NCBI RefSeq assembly: GCF_004337705.1 | Contig: NZ_SKBU01000008.1 | Location: forward strand, 1-64,000 | Source of the DNA: Rubrobacter taiwanensis | Lineage (GTDB): Bacteria; Actinomycetota; Rubrobacteria; Rubrobacterales; Rubrobacteraceae | Length of the DNA: 64,000 nucleotides | Direction of reading: 5' to 3' | In this document: positions 1 through 7,584 of the stretch, in pieces | How the letters are laid out: every line of letters starts with the position of its first letter | How positions within the stretch are numbered: the first letter of the stretch is position 1 | The notes under the pieces: generated by a model | What the model was told of the DNA's origin: nothing | Seen by the model: the letters and a program-made list of their open reading frames with translations, nothing else | The model's database searches: none | Program-made: the position numbers and the translations under genes

Positions 1-21
1 ATCCACCGGGTGTCGCACCAT
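1..21 (-). CDS. 5' end of a gene running left out of the window
   Basis: Only seven codons are visible (M V R H P V D). An ATG at 21-19 on the minus strand is preceded by a strong AAAGGAGG ribosome binding site six bases upstream, which is the reason for calling it. It lies downstream of the anti-sigma gene on the same strand and could belong to the same operon. The product cannot be named. Confidence 0.4.
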
Positions 22-71
22 GTCCGTCCTCCTTTAGCAGGAGTGAGCATGATGCCAGAGCATACCACTAT

Positions 72-97
72 CTACAACTGTAGTACTAGGGCTACAG
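72..97. promoter_or_regulatory. Dyad symmetry after the anti-sigma gene
   Basis: CTACA-AC-TGTAG (72-83) is a perfect inverted repeat. CTGTAG (78-83) also pairs with CTACAG (92-97) across an 8-base loop, overlapping the stop codon of the anti-sigma gene. It could be a weak terminator of the sigma/anti-sigma operon or an operator for the gene that leaves the window to the left. The T-tract is poor, so the role is open. Confidence 0.3.
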
Positions 98-787
98 CTC
101 GGCCACGTAGACGGGATCGCTCGTCGGTGCGGGAGAGCCGCCCGCAGGCTCTTCGGTCACGGCTACGAGCTCCGCTCCCTCGATGGGGGTCGTCACGGGG
201 GCGGCGGCGCGCCCGTTGTGGACCTCGAAGAGGCCGCTCGGGACCGGTTCACCATCGCGGATGACCCAGATCTCGTACGTCCTGTCCTCCGGCAGCTCCG
301 GGATGTTTCGCGCCATCAGGACGGTCTCGCCGGTCTCCTCCATGTGCACGATCTCTCCTACCGGGGCCGAGGTCTCTGCAGAGACGAGCTCGTAGGTCCG
401 CTGCTCCTGGAGCTGGCTCATCAGTGCGACATTCCAGATGAGCAGCCCGGCCAGCACTACGGCGGCCATTCCGGCGGCCAGCCGCTGCCAGCTCAGAGCC
501 GCCCGGATACGGGCCGGGAGCGAAGGCCACAGCGCTCCCCGCGCCGACCGGCGGGCCTCGGGCTCCACGAGCGAGAGGAGGTTCCGCCGCAGCTCCGGCG
601 GCGGCTCGTGCTCCTCACAGCCCAGAGCCAGCAGGTCCGCCACGGTGGCGAGCTCGTCTATCTCGCTCTGGAGCTCCGGGTGTGCGGCCAGGTAGGTCTC
701 AAACTCCCGCTTCTCCTCTTCCGGGAGTGCCTTCAGAACGTACGCCTCTTTCAGATCGTCGAACCTTGCACGGTCCATAGGGGTCAA
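92..787 (-). CDS. RskA-type anti-sigma factor
   Basis: This is a 231-residue single-pass membrane protein that should hold the adjacent ECF sigma factor inactive at the inner face of the membrane. The N-terminal 80 residues are an acidic helical anti-sigma domain containing ALPEEE and YLAAHPEL. A membrane helix follows at about 105-125 (LAAGMAAVVLAGLLIWNVAL). The remainder is the RskA C-terminal domain with the typical YEIWVIRDGEPVPSGLF stretch and an Ala/Pro/Thr-rich tail. It lacks the HxxxCxxC zinc motif of ZAS anti-sigmas. The probable TTG start overlaps the sigma stop codon (TTGA), so the pair is translationally coupled; an ATG three codons later is possible. In M. tuberculosis the RskA equivalent is cleaved by regulated proteolysis; that is inference here. 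Confidence 0.85.
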   Translation of the reverse strand: MTPMDRARFDDLKEAYVLKALPEEEKREFETYLAAHPELQSEIDELATVADLLALGCEEHEPPPELRRNLLSLVEPEARRSARGALWPSLPARIRAALSWQRLAAGMAAVVLAGLLIWNVALMSQLQEQRTYELVSAETSAPVGEIVHMEETGETVLMARNIPELPEDRTYEIWVIRDGEPVPSGLFEVHNGRAAAPVTTPIEGAELVAVTEEPAGGSPAPTSDPVYVAEL

Positions 788-1371
788 CCCGGCACCCCCA
801 TTCCCTGGCTCTCAAAGAACTCTCTGATCTTCTTCAGACCCAGCCTCATCCTGCCCTTCACGGTGCCGAGCGGGATATCCAGCATCTCCGCGATCTCGGC
901 GTGAGTGTAGCCCGAGAAATACGCCAGCTCCAGCACCTTCAGCTGTTCCGGCGGCAGGTGCCGGAGCGCTGCCCGCACCTGCTCCCGCCGGGTGTTTCCC
1001 CAAACCTCTCTGAACGCCTCGCTCGGCTGCGAGGTCTGGGCGGTGGTGCGCACCCGCTCCTGCGTCCGGCGGCGGGAAGCCGCCGACCGGAGCTGGTCTA
1101 TGCCCCGGTTGTGGACTATGGAGAGGATCCACGTCCTGACGCTGCCGCGCTCTGCCCGGTAGCTGCGCGCCGCCCGCCAGACCTCCAGGAAGGCCTCCTG
1201 TGCCAGGTCTTCGGCCGCCTGCCGGTCGCCCATCATCCGGTAGGCCAGCGAGTAGGCGGCGCGGCCGTGCCGATCGTAGAGCGTGGCGAATGCCGATGAG
1301 TCTCGGGCAGCGACCAGAGAGATCAGATCCTCGTCCGCCAGCAGCAGGTATTGTTGGGTGCCCTTCGCCAC
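784..1371 (-). CDS. ECF RNA polymerase sigma factor (SigK-like)
   Basis: This is a 195-residue sigma-70 family protein of group 4. Region 2 lies at about 25-95 (YDRHGRAAYSLAYRM, AEDLAQEAFLEVWR, SVRTWILSIVHNRGID). Region 4 lies at about 135-185 (LPPEQLKVLELAYF, GYTHAEIAEMLDIPLGTVKGR). There is no region 1.1 or 3. The start is taken as GTG at 1371. It is co-transcribed with an RskA-type anti-sigma factor and is divergent from the exported ferritin-like genes at 1521, which makes them candidate targets. The combination suggests a response to envelope or oxidative stress, but the regulon cannot be read from the sequence. Confidence 0.9.
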   Translation of the reverse strand: MAKGTQQYLLLADEDLISLVAARDSSAFATLYDRHGRAAYSLAYRMMGDRQAAEDLAQEAFLEVWRAARSYRAERGSVRTWILSIVHNRGIDQLRSAASRRRTQERVRTTAQTSQPSEAFREVWGNTRREQVRAALRHLPPEQLKVLELAYFSGYTHAEIAEMLDIPLGTVKGRMRLGLKKIREFFESQGMGVPG

Positions 1372-1520
1372 ACCTGCATTCTACGGGTTTCCGGCGGCGC
1401 CAGATCACGTCTTCAGAAGTCCGGAGATTCAGGCCGGAGAATGATCCGGGCCGGATAAGCGTCCGTAGGAACACGCGAAGAGCTCTGATGGCCCTGTGGA
1501 GTAGAGAAAGGAGTGGGAGA

Positions 1521-2195
1521 ATGAGCGAGGCGAGGGGCCGCATACACCTGGCCGGGACGAGGCCCGGTCTGGAGGTGTCGCGGCGTAACTTCATCAAGAC
1601 CGCCGCCTGGGCGGGTGCTGCGCTCGCCGCCGCCGGGATCGGAGGCATCGGCTGGGCGACCCGGTACGCCGGCGCGCAGGAGGGCGGCGAGCCGTTCGAG
1701 ACCTATCAGGGGCTCGGTGATGCGGCCATCCTGCAGTTCGCCTACCAGCTGGAGCTGTTGGAAGGCACCTTCTACCAGATGGGTGCGGACATGGGCGTGG
1801 TAAGCGGCGACGCCCTGGCGCAGATCCAGGCCATTCGCGACCACGAGTTCGCGCACGCCGACGCGCTGGCCGCCACATTGCAGCAGCTCGGGGCCGAGGT
1901 GCCGGCCACGCCGGACTTCACCTATCCGGATGGTGTCTTCGAGGACACGGCCGCCTTCCTGGACCTGGCGAACACCTTCGAGCCGGTCGGCATCGGCGCG
2001 TATCAGGGTGCGGCTCCGGCGCTGGAGAGCAAGGAGATCCTGGGCGCGGCGCTCTCGATCCACAACTCCGAGTGCGAGCACTGGAACGGGATCAAGATCC
2101 TGCTGGGCATAGACCCGCCCAACAACGTGGCCTTCGAGGAGGCTCTGCCGCTGCCGCAGGTGCAGGAAGCCGTAGCGCCGTTCGGCGTAGGTTAA
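1521..2195 (+). CDS. Tat-exported ferritin-like domain protein 1
   Basis: This is a protein of about 224 residues starting at ATG 1521, behind a GAAAGGAG ribosome binding site; the open frame extends upstream but that part lacks a good start. A twin-arginine signal (VSRRNFIKTAAW plus a hydrophobic stretch ending at AGAQ) directs export of the folded protein. The mature part is a four-helix ferritin-like bundle (Ferritin_2/desiccation-related type) with carboxylate/His ligands in QLELLEGTFY, RDHEFAHADAL and NSECEHWNGIK, as expected for a di-iron site. It is paralogous to the next gene. It may store or oxidise iron or protect against peroxide outside the membrane; its precise activity is unknown. 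Confidence 0.85.
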   Translation: MSEARGRIHLAGTRPGLEVSRRNFIKTAAWAGAALAAAGIGGIGWATRYAGAQEGGEPFETYQGLGDAAILQFAYQLELLEGTFYQMGADMGVVSGDALAQIQAIRDHEFAHADALAATLQQLGAEVPATPDFTYPDGVFEDTAAFLDLANTFEPVGIGAYQGAAPALESKEILGAALSIHNSECEHWNGIKILLGIDPPNNVAFEEALPLPQVQEAVAPFGVG

Positions 2196-2212
2196 GGAGG
2201 GAGTAGCTGACC

Positions 2213-2905
2213 ATGGCTAACCAGAAGATAGAGGTTCCGGGTGCGGGGGTGCTCTCCCGGCCTCACAGCCGGAGGGACTTCTTGAAGACTCTCGCCGCGG
2301 CCGGCATCGGGGCGGCCGCCGGCGGCATGATGCTGTCCCGCCCGGCGGGAGCGCAGCTCGGCGAGATCAAAGACGACATAGACATAGCCAACTTCGCCCT
2401 CACGCTGGAGTTCCTGGAGGCGGAGTTCTACACGCAGGCGGTGGATGCCGGGGTTCTCTCGGGCTCCGCTCTGGGCGTGGTGACCAATCTGCGCGACCAC
2501 GAGATCGCGCACGCCGAGGCGATCATCGATCTGATCGAGCAGTTCGGCGGCACGCCGGTGGAGAAGCCGGAGTTCACCTTCCCGCCGGAGTCGCTCGCCA
2601 GCCAGCAGGGGGTTCTGGAGCTGGCGAGCGTCCTGGAGCCCACGGGCCAGGGCGCATACATCGGTGCCGGCCCGCTTATACAAGACCCGACGGTCCTGGC
2701 CGCCGCCGGGAGCATCGCGGGCGTCGAGGGCGAGCACGTGGTCTCGGTTAGAAACCTGCTCGGGTTCGTTCCCCCGACGACCGAGGCTTTCCCGGCGGCG
2801 CTCACCGTGGACGAGGTGCTCGCGGCCGTCGCGCCGTTCCTCGGCATGGGCGAGATGATGGACACCGGCGGTCCGGTCGCCGGCGGGACGCACCGCCCGG
2901 TTTGA
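2213..2905 (+). CDS. Tat-exported ferritin-like domain protein 2
   Basis: This is a 230-residue paralogue of the preceding protein, with ATG preceded by AAGGAGGGAG. It has a twin-arginine signal (SRRDFLKTLAAAG) with a cleavage region near AGAQ. The ferritin-like bundle again carries E and ExxH-type ligands (LEFLEAEFY, RDHEIAHAEAI, EGEHVVSVRN). The tandem copy lies 17 bp downstream of the first, so the two probably form one operon and perhaps a hetero-oligomer. The C-terminal tail is Gly/Pro-rich. The stop codon overlaps the start of the sortase gene. The function in metal or oxidative-stress handling is inferred from the fold only. Confidence 0.85.
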   Translation: MANQKIEVPGAGVLSRPHSRRDFLKTLAAAGIGAAAGGMMLSRPAGAQLGEIKDDIDIANFALTLEFLEAEFYTQAVDAGVLSGSALGVVTNLRDHEIAHAEAIIDLIEQFGGTPVEKPEFTFPPESLASQQGVLELASVLEPTGQGAYIGAGPLIQDPTVLAAAGSIAGVEGEHVVSVRNLLGFVPPTTEAFPAALTVDEVLAAVAPFLGMGEMMDTGGPVAGGTHRPV

Positions 2906-3702
2906 TCGGACGCACCGTGCTCTCTCCGGGCAGCAGGGCGGCACTCGCCGCCCTGCTGCTCGCCGCCGTCCTCGTGCTGGCGGGCTGCACCGGCACCCAG
3001 GAGAGAGCATCCGGCCCTTCTGAGAACGCTTCCGAACGATCCGGGGTCGCCGGCGGAAGCGACGATCTGCAGGAGAGGATAGAGGCCGCCTCCGAGGCCG
3101 CTACCCCCGACCTGGAGAATCTGCAGGGGCCGCCGGAGTTCAGGGATTGGGACGACCCGGCCGCCGAGGACTACACGCCCGAGACGGCCCGGTTCTTCAG
3201 GACCGGCGGCTCGGCCGGTGCCATACCGGCCGTCAAGCCGTTCAATTTCGGGCGGGACCCCGGCGGCCCGGAGGACAAGACGCTCTACCTCACGGTCCCG
3301 AAGATCGGGCTTGAGAATGTGGAGGTTTACAACTCCCTCTCCGAAGAGGCGCTCACCGACTCGGCCGTGCACGTTCCGGCTACGGGGTTTCCTTGGCAGG
3401 AGGGCGCGAACACCTACATCGCCGGCCACCGGCTCGGCTACCCGGGCACGGGTTCGTACCGGATCTTCTACGATCTGGACAGGCTGGAAGAAGGGGATGA
3501 GATCATACTCCGCGACGCCGCCGGGAATGAGTATACCTACCGGGTCACCCGCACGCTCGTCACCGACCCCTACGACGTGGAGGTGATGAACCCGGTGGAG
3601 GGCAGGAATATCGTCACGCTCCAGACCTGCACCCTCCCGGACTACCGGGACCGGATCGTGGTGCAGGGGGAGATGGTCGAGGGAGAGACGATCCCCTCCT
3701 GA
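2902..3702 (+). CDS. Sortase (class E-like) with lipobox
   Basis: This is a 266-residue cysteine transpeptidase that should cut and join sorting-signal proteins to the cell envelope. The catalytic residues are all visible: His176 in YIAGHRLGYP, Cys243 in TLQTC and Arg251 in DYRDRIVVQ. The N-terminus is short and hydrophobic and ends in VLAGC, a lipobox with Cys29, so the enzyme may be anchored by lipid rather than by a transmembrane helix. A Ser/Glu-rich linker of about 100 residues follows. The TTG start overlaps the previous stop; GTG at 2917 is an alternative. No LPxTG-type substrate is encoded nearby. Confidence 0.85.
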   Translation: MIGRTVLSPGSRAALAALLLAAVLVLAGCTGTQERASGPSENASERSGVAGGSDDLQERIEAASEAATPDLENLQGPPEFRDWDDPAAEDYTPETARFFRTGGSAGAIPAVKPFNFGRDPGGPEDKTLYLTVPKIGLENVEVYNSLSEEALTDSAVHVPATGFPWQEGANTYIAGHRLGYPGTGSYRIFYDLDRLEEGDEIILRDAAGNEYTYRVTRTLVTDPYDVEVMNPVEGRNIVTLQTCTLPDYRDRIVVQGEMVEGETIPS

Positions 3703-3774
3703 GGCCGGCCGGGCCTCGCAACGTGCTAACATGTCCCGGATGCAGAGGGTAGTTCCCGCAACGGAGCCGCGGGC

Positions 3775-4563
3775 TTGCGGCTGAGCGTCCTCGCCAGCGG
3801 CAGCTCCGGAAACGCCACCCTGGTGGAAGCGAGAGGTGCGAGCGTGCTCGTGGACGCCGGGATCTCCTGCCGCCGGTTGCGGGGGCTGGTCGAGCGCCTC
3901 GGACGCAGGCTGGAGAGCGTGGACGCCGTGCTGGTCACCCACGGCCATAGTGACCACACCTCCGGGATCCGGCGGCTCGTCCGGGAGTGCGGGACGGAAG
4001 TCTATGCCGGGCCGGGCGTGGCGGAGGAGATCGGGGCCCGCCGGGTCGAGGCCGGGGAGGCTCTGGATTTTGGCGGCCTGGTGGCCGAGTTCTTCCCGGT
4101 GCCGCACGACTCTCCGGCGTGCGGAATCCGGCTCTCCGGCGGGGAGCGGACCGTGGCGTTGGCGACCGACCTCGGAGAGGTCACGCCGGAGGTGCTGGAG
4201 CGGCTGCGCGGTGCGGCGGTCGTGGTGCTGGAGGCGAACCACGACCCGGAGTGGCTGTGGCACGGGCCCTATCCCGAGCGCCTCAAGCGCAGGGTCGCTT
4301 CCGAAAGGGGGCATCTCTCGAACGTGCAGGCGGCCGAGGCGGCGCTGGCGCTGGCCTCGGGTGGGCTCGAAGATCTGGTGCTGGCCCACCTCTCCAGGAC
4401 CAACAACTCCCCGGCCCGGGCTTTGGGGACGGTGCGGCGGGTGCTGCGGGCGGCGGGTTTTGAGCGCGTCCGGGTGCACGTGGCGCGGCGGGAGCGACCG
4501 ATCCCCTGGGTTGGGGCGGGCGGGCGGACCGCCGTCGAGCCGGCGCTCTTCGATGCGGGATGA
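3775..4563 (+). CDS. MBL-fold metal-dependent hydrolase (YycJ/WalJ-like)
   Basis: This is a 262-residue metallo-beta-lactamase-fold protein. The metal-binding motif HGHSDH is in VTHGHSDHTSG, with further ligands in VPHDSPACG, ATDLGEV and NHDPEWL. The N-terminal LSVLASGSSGNATLVE is typical of the YycJ/WalJ branch, which are probable nucleases linked to DNA replication or repair and cell-wall signalling. The TTG start is chosen because homology begins there; an ATG upstream is out of frame. The stop overlaps the rlmH start by four bases. Confidence 0.85.
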   Translation: MRLSVLASGSSGNATLVEARGASVLVDAGISCRRLRGLVERLGRRLESVDAVLVTHGHSDHTSGIRRLVRECGTEVYAGPGVAEEIGARRVEAGEALDFGGLVAEFFPVPHDSPACGIRLSGGERTVALATDLGEVTPEVLERLRGAAVVVLEANHDPEWLWHGPYPERLKRRVASERGHLSNVQAAEAALALASGGLEDLVLAHLSRTNNSPARALGTVRRVLRAAGFERVRVHVARRERPIPWVGAGGRTAVEPALFDAG

Positions 4564-5033
4564 TCCGCCGGGCCACCGTTCTGGCGGTCGGGAGCCTGAA
4601 GGGGTGGGCCCGGGAGGGCTCGGAGGACTACCTGCGGCGGCTCCGGAGGTACTTCCCCGTGGAGGTGGCCGAGGTTGCCGAAGAAGACCTGAACCGCCGG
4701 ACGCCGGAGGAGGTTCTGATGGCCGAATCAGAGCGACTGCGGAGGCGGCTCCCCGAAGGGGCGTATGTGATGGCGCTCGACCGCGAGCGGGGCAGGCCCA
4801 CCTCCTCCACCGCTTTCGCGGAGCGGCTGGAAAGGCTGGGGCTGGAGGGGCGGAGTCACGTGGCGTTCGTCATCGGGGGTGCGCTCGGGCTGGACGAGGC
4901 TCTCCTGCGGCGGGCCGACGCGCGCGTCTCCTTCGGTCCCATAACCCTGCCGCACGCTCTGGCGCGGATCGTGCTGCTGGAGCAGCTCTTCCGGGCCGTG
5001 AAGATCTCGCGGGGCGAAAAGTACCACTGGTGA
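4560..5033 (+). CDS. rlmH: 23S rRNA (pseudouridine-1915-N3)-methyltransferase RlmH
   Basis: This is a 157-residue SPOUT-class methyltransferase that methylates pseudouridine 1915 in helix 69 of 23S rRNA on the assembled ribosome, using S-adenosylmethionine. The trefoil-knot signatures are present: HVAFVIGGALGLDEALL and the C-terminal TLPHALARIVLLEQLFRA, ending in KYHW. Length and ending match the family. It is translationally coupled to the preceding MBL hydrolase, a pairing often seen in Gram-positives. Confidence 0.93.
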   Translation: MIRRATVLAVGSLKGWAREGSEDYLRRLRRYFPVEVAEVAEEDLNRRTPEEVLMAESERLRRRLPEGAYVMALDRERGRPTSSTAFAERLERLGLEGRSHVAFVIGGALGLDEALLRRADARVSFGPITLPHALARIVLLEQLFRAVKISRGEKYHW

Positions 5034-5057
5034 AGCCGCCGGCGCGAGGCGGACTGC

Positions 5058-5071
5058 TATCATAAGCGTGT
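5058..5071 (+). promoter_or_regulatory. Candidate leaderless promoter of the DUF3006 gene
   Basis: A -10-like TATCAT (5058-5063) ends eight bases before the ATG at 5072, and no Shine-Dalgarno sequence lies in between. Transcription would start at or next to the start codon. No clear -35 box is seen. Confidence 0.35.
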
Positions 5072-5293
5072 ATGCGCGTGCAGCTGGATCATTTCGAAGA
5101 TAACGGTTGGGCCGTCATGATTCTGGGCCGGACGACCTTCGACGTGCCCCGGGATCTGCTCCCTGCGGACGCCCGGCCCGGCGACGTGTTCGACGTGGAG
5201 TTCAGGAAAGACGAGCGCGAGACCGGGCGTCTGCGGGAAGAGAACCGGCGTCTCCTGGACGAGCTGTTGCGAGGAGGGGCTGAAGAGACATGA
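5072..5293 (+). CDS. DUF3006 domain small protein
   Basis: This is a 73-residue protein matching the DUF3006 pattern: an N-terminal beta-rich part beginning RVQLDHFEDNGWAVMIL, then FDVPRDLLPADARPGDVFDVEF, then a charged helix (RETGRLREENRRLLDELL). The domain has no known activity and often occurs as a short stand-alone protein. It overlaps the argS start, so it is likely co-translated with arginyl-tRNA synthetase. Confidence 0.75.
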   Translation: MRVQLDHFEDNGWAVMILGRTTFDVPRDLLPADARPGDVFDVEFRKDERETGRLREENRRLLDELLRGGAEET

Positions 5294-6927
5294 GCATGGA
5301 GGCTCGGATCGCCGAGGAAGTCCGGCGGGCGGTGCGCAGCGCCACCGGGTTGGAGCTGGACGGCGTTCACGTTGAGCGGCCCAACGACCCGGGGCACGGG
5401 GACTACGCGACGAACGTGGCTCTGGCCCACGCCCGCACCTTCCGGCGCAACCCGCGTGAAGTGGCTGGCGAGATAGCCGGTGCTCTGGACGCTGCGTTCG
5501 TAGAGAAGGTCGAGGTCGCCGGGCCGGGGTTCATCAACTTCTGGCTCTCAGCCGGAGCGCTGGCGGGCGAGCTCACCGTGCTGCTCCGGTCGGGTGAGGC
5601 CTACGGCCGACGGGAACCGTCCGGGAAGCCGGTGAACCTGGAGTTTGTGAGCGCCAACCCCACCGGCCCGCTCCACGTGGGGCATGGGCGGCACGCGGCC
5701 TACGGCGACTCGCTGGCGCGCATCCTCGCGGCTGCCGGACGCAAGGTTTCGCGCGAGTTCTACTTCAACGACGGGGGGAACCAGATCCGGCTCCTCGGGG
5801 AGTCCGTTGCCGCCCGCTACGCGGAGCTCTACGGCCGGGAGTGGCCGGTCTCCGACCCGGACGCCTTGTACAAGGGAGAGTACATAGCGGAGATCGCGCG
5901 CACAGCGGCCGACCGCGCCGGCGAGAGATACCTGGAGATGGAGCCTGCGGCTGCGGTACGGGAGCTGAGCGAGTTCGCCGCGGACTGGTGCATGAGGGAC
6001 ATCCGGCGCACGCTAAAGCGGGCCCGCACGCCCTTCGACATCTTCTTCAACGAGCGGAGCCTCTACGACTCCGGCGAGGTAGAGCGCGTCGTAGAGCGTC
6101 TCAGGGAGGGCGGCTACACCTACGAGAGGGACGGGGCTCTCTGGCTGCGCTCCACGGACTTCGGCGACGACAAGGACCGGGTGCTGGTCAAGAGCGACGG
6201 CGGCTACACCTACATGGCTCCGGATCTCGCCTACCACCTGAACAAGTGGGAGCGGGGCTTCGCCCGGGCGGTGGATATCTGGGGAGCGGACCACGCCGGT
6301 TATCCGCCGCGCATCCGGGCCGGCCTCCTCGCCCTCGGCCTCCCGGAGGACTTCTTCGATGTGGAGATCGTGCGGCTTGTTAAGCTCATGCGTGAGGGCC
6401 GGCAGGTCAAGGCCAGCAAGCGGGCCGGGAACTTCGTGACCTTCGACGAGCTGCTGGACGAGGTCGGGGTGGACGTGGCCCGGTACTTCTTCGTGCGCTC
6501 CTCGCACCGGACGGAGATGAACTTCGATCTGGATCTGGCCGTTCGGCAGTCCGACGAGAACCCCGTCTACTACGTGCAGTACGCTCACGCCCGGATAGCC
6601 AGCATCTTCCGCAGGGCGGGCCTCGGGCCGGAGGAGATTAGGGAGGTGCCCGAAGGGGAGTTCGCTCCGGAGGAGCGGCTGCTGGTGCTGGAGCTGCTGG
6701 ACTATCCGCGCATTCTGGAGAGCGCCGCTGCCCGGCGCGAAGTGCACCCCGTCCCGATATATCTGGAGGCGCTGGCCACGAAGTTCCACCAGTTCTACAC
6801 CGTTCACCGCGTGCTGGTCGGGGACGAGGCGCTGCAGCGGCGGCGGCTCGCCCTCTGCGCCGCCACCAAGACCGTGCTCAAGTCCGGGCTGGAGCTGCTG
6901 GGTGTGGAGGCTCCGGAGAGGATGTGA
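5290..6927 (+). CDS. argS: Arginyl-tRNA synthetase
   Basis: This is a 545-residue class Ia aminoacyl-tRNA synthetase that charges tRNA-Arg in the cytoplasm. The N-terminal ArgRS-specific domain covers about 1-100. The HIGH signature appears as HVGHGRHAAYGDS near 129, the KMSK loop as KASKRAGNF near 375, and the C-terminal anticodon-binding DALR domain at about 430-545. Length is normal for the family. ATG overlaps the upstream stop codon, and the stop overlaps the next GTG start. Confidence 0.96.
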   Translation: MSMEARIAEEVRRAVRSATGLELDGVHVERPNDPGHGDYATNVALAHARTFRRNPREVAGEIAGALDAAFVEKVEVAGPGFINFWLSAGALAGELTVLLRSGEAYGRREPSGKPVNLEFVSANPTGPLHVGHGRHAAYGDSLARILAAAGRKVSREFYFNDGGNQIRLLGESVAARYAELYGREWPVSDPDALYKGEYIAEIARTAADRAGERYLEMEPAAAVRELSEFAADWCMRDIRRTLKRARTPFDIFFNERSLYDSGEVERVVERLREGGYTYERDGALWLRSTDFGDDKDRVLVKSDGGYTYMAPDLAYHLNKWERGFARAVDIWGADHAGYPPRIRAGLLALGLPEDFFDVEIVRLVKLMREGRQVKASKRAGNFVTFDELLDEVGVDVARYFFVRSSHRTEMNFDLDLAVRQSDENPVYYVQYAHARIASIFRRAGLGPEEIREVPEGEFAPEERLLVLELLDYPRILESAAARREVHPVPIYLEALATKFHQFYTVHRVLVGDEALQRRRLALCAATKTVLKSGLELLGVEAPERM

Positions 6928-7544
6928 GTGGCAGGCTCGGCGCTCTCGCCGGAGCGCTATTTCTGATCCTTTCCCTCTCCGGCTGCGCGGCGGGGGAGCT
7001 GGTTGACACCGCCGTGGAGACACACGTGCGGCCGGACGGGAGCGCCGAGCGGCGCGTCATGATCTCCGCCGGGCGGGAAGGGATCCCGCTGAGTCCGGAG
7101 CGCGCCTGGTCGCTGCCGGAGCCCGGGGTGAGCCTGGAGGGGAGGGGCGTAGTGCGGGGCCGGGTATTCGAAGACCTGCGGCGGGAGGGCGACGGGATGC
7201 GGCTCGCCGCCACGGACCGGGGCTTCTGGGTCACCTACGAGTTCGCCGACCGCTTGGAAGGCTGGGATGCATCCGGGGGGACGGCCTACAAGCTGGTCAT
7301 GCCCGGACGCATCTCTGAAGCTCCGGGAGGGAGGGTTGATGGAGGTGTTGCGATCTGGCGGCTCGCGGAAGGGGAGCGGGAGGAGGTCCGGGCCAGTTCC
7401 ACGTATATCAGATGGTGGGCGGTGGTCGCTGCCGGAGCGGCGCTGCTGGCGGGCATCGCTCTGGTGGTCGGGGGAAGGGCCGCCGCCCTCGTGAGGGGGG
7501 TGGGGCTCTGGCTCTGGACCGGGGACGTAAAGCGCCGGGAATAG
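6924..7544 (+). CDS. Membrane-anchored lipoprotein, unknown function (LppM-like)
   Basis: This is a 206-residue protein with a short signal peptide ending in the lipobox LSGC (Cys near 21) and a C-terminal membrane helix at about 160-182 (WWAVVAAGAALLAGIALVV) followed by a basic tail. The extracytoplasmic part contains VETHVRPDGSAERRVMI, a pattern shared with LppM/DUF3153-type actinobacterial lipoproteins, but similarity is weak. The GTG start overlaps the argS stop (GTGA). The function is unknown. Confidence 0.6.
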   Translation: MSGRLGALAGALFLILSLSGCAAGELVDTAVETHVRPDGSAERRVMISAGREGIPLSPERAWSLPEPGVSLEGRGVVRGRVFEDLRREGDGMRLAATDRGFWVTYEFADRLEGWDASGGTAYKLVMPGRISEAPGGRVDGGVAIWRLAEGEREEVRASSTYIRWWAVVAAGAALLAGIALVVGGRAAALVRGVGLWLWTGDVKRRE

Positions 7545-7563
7545 GTTAAACTGAAGCCTGCGG

Positions 7564-7569
7564 TAGAAT
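7564..7569 (+). promoter_or_regulatory. Candidate -10 box before the metallophosphoesterase gene
   Basis: TAGAAT lies 15 bases upstream of the GTG at 7585 in the short gap after the lipoprotein gene. No convincing -35 partner is present, so this is tentative. Confidence 0.25.
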
Positions 7570-7584
7570 TCTCGTAGGACCGGG

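Noticed and set aside
1441-1520. ECF-type promoter (GGAAC at 1468) for the ferritin-like operon
   Set aside because: No matching -10 element at 16-17 bp; a GGAAC alone is not enough to call it.
2428-4479. A 683-codon minus-strand frame opposite the ferritin, sortase and MBL genes
   Set aside because: The sequence is low-complexity Pro/Arg/Gly with no family pattern, while the plus-strand genes have clear motifs.
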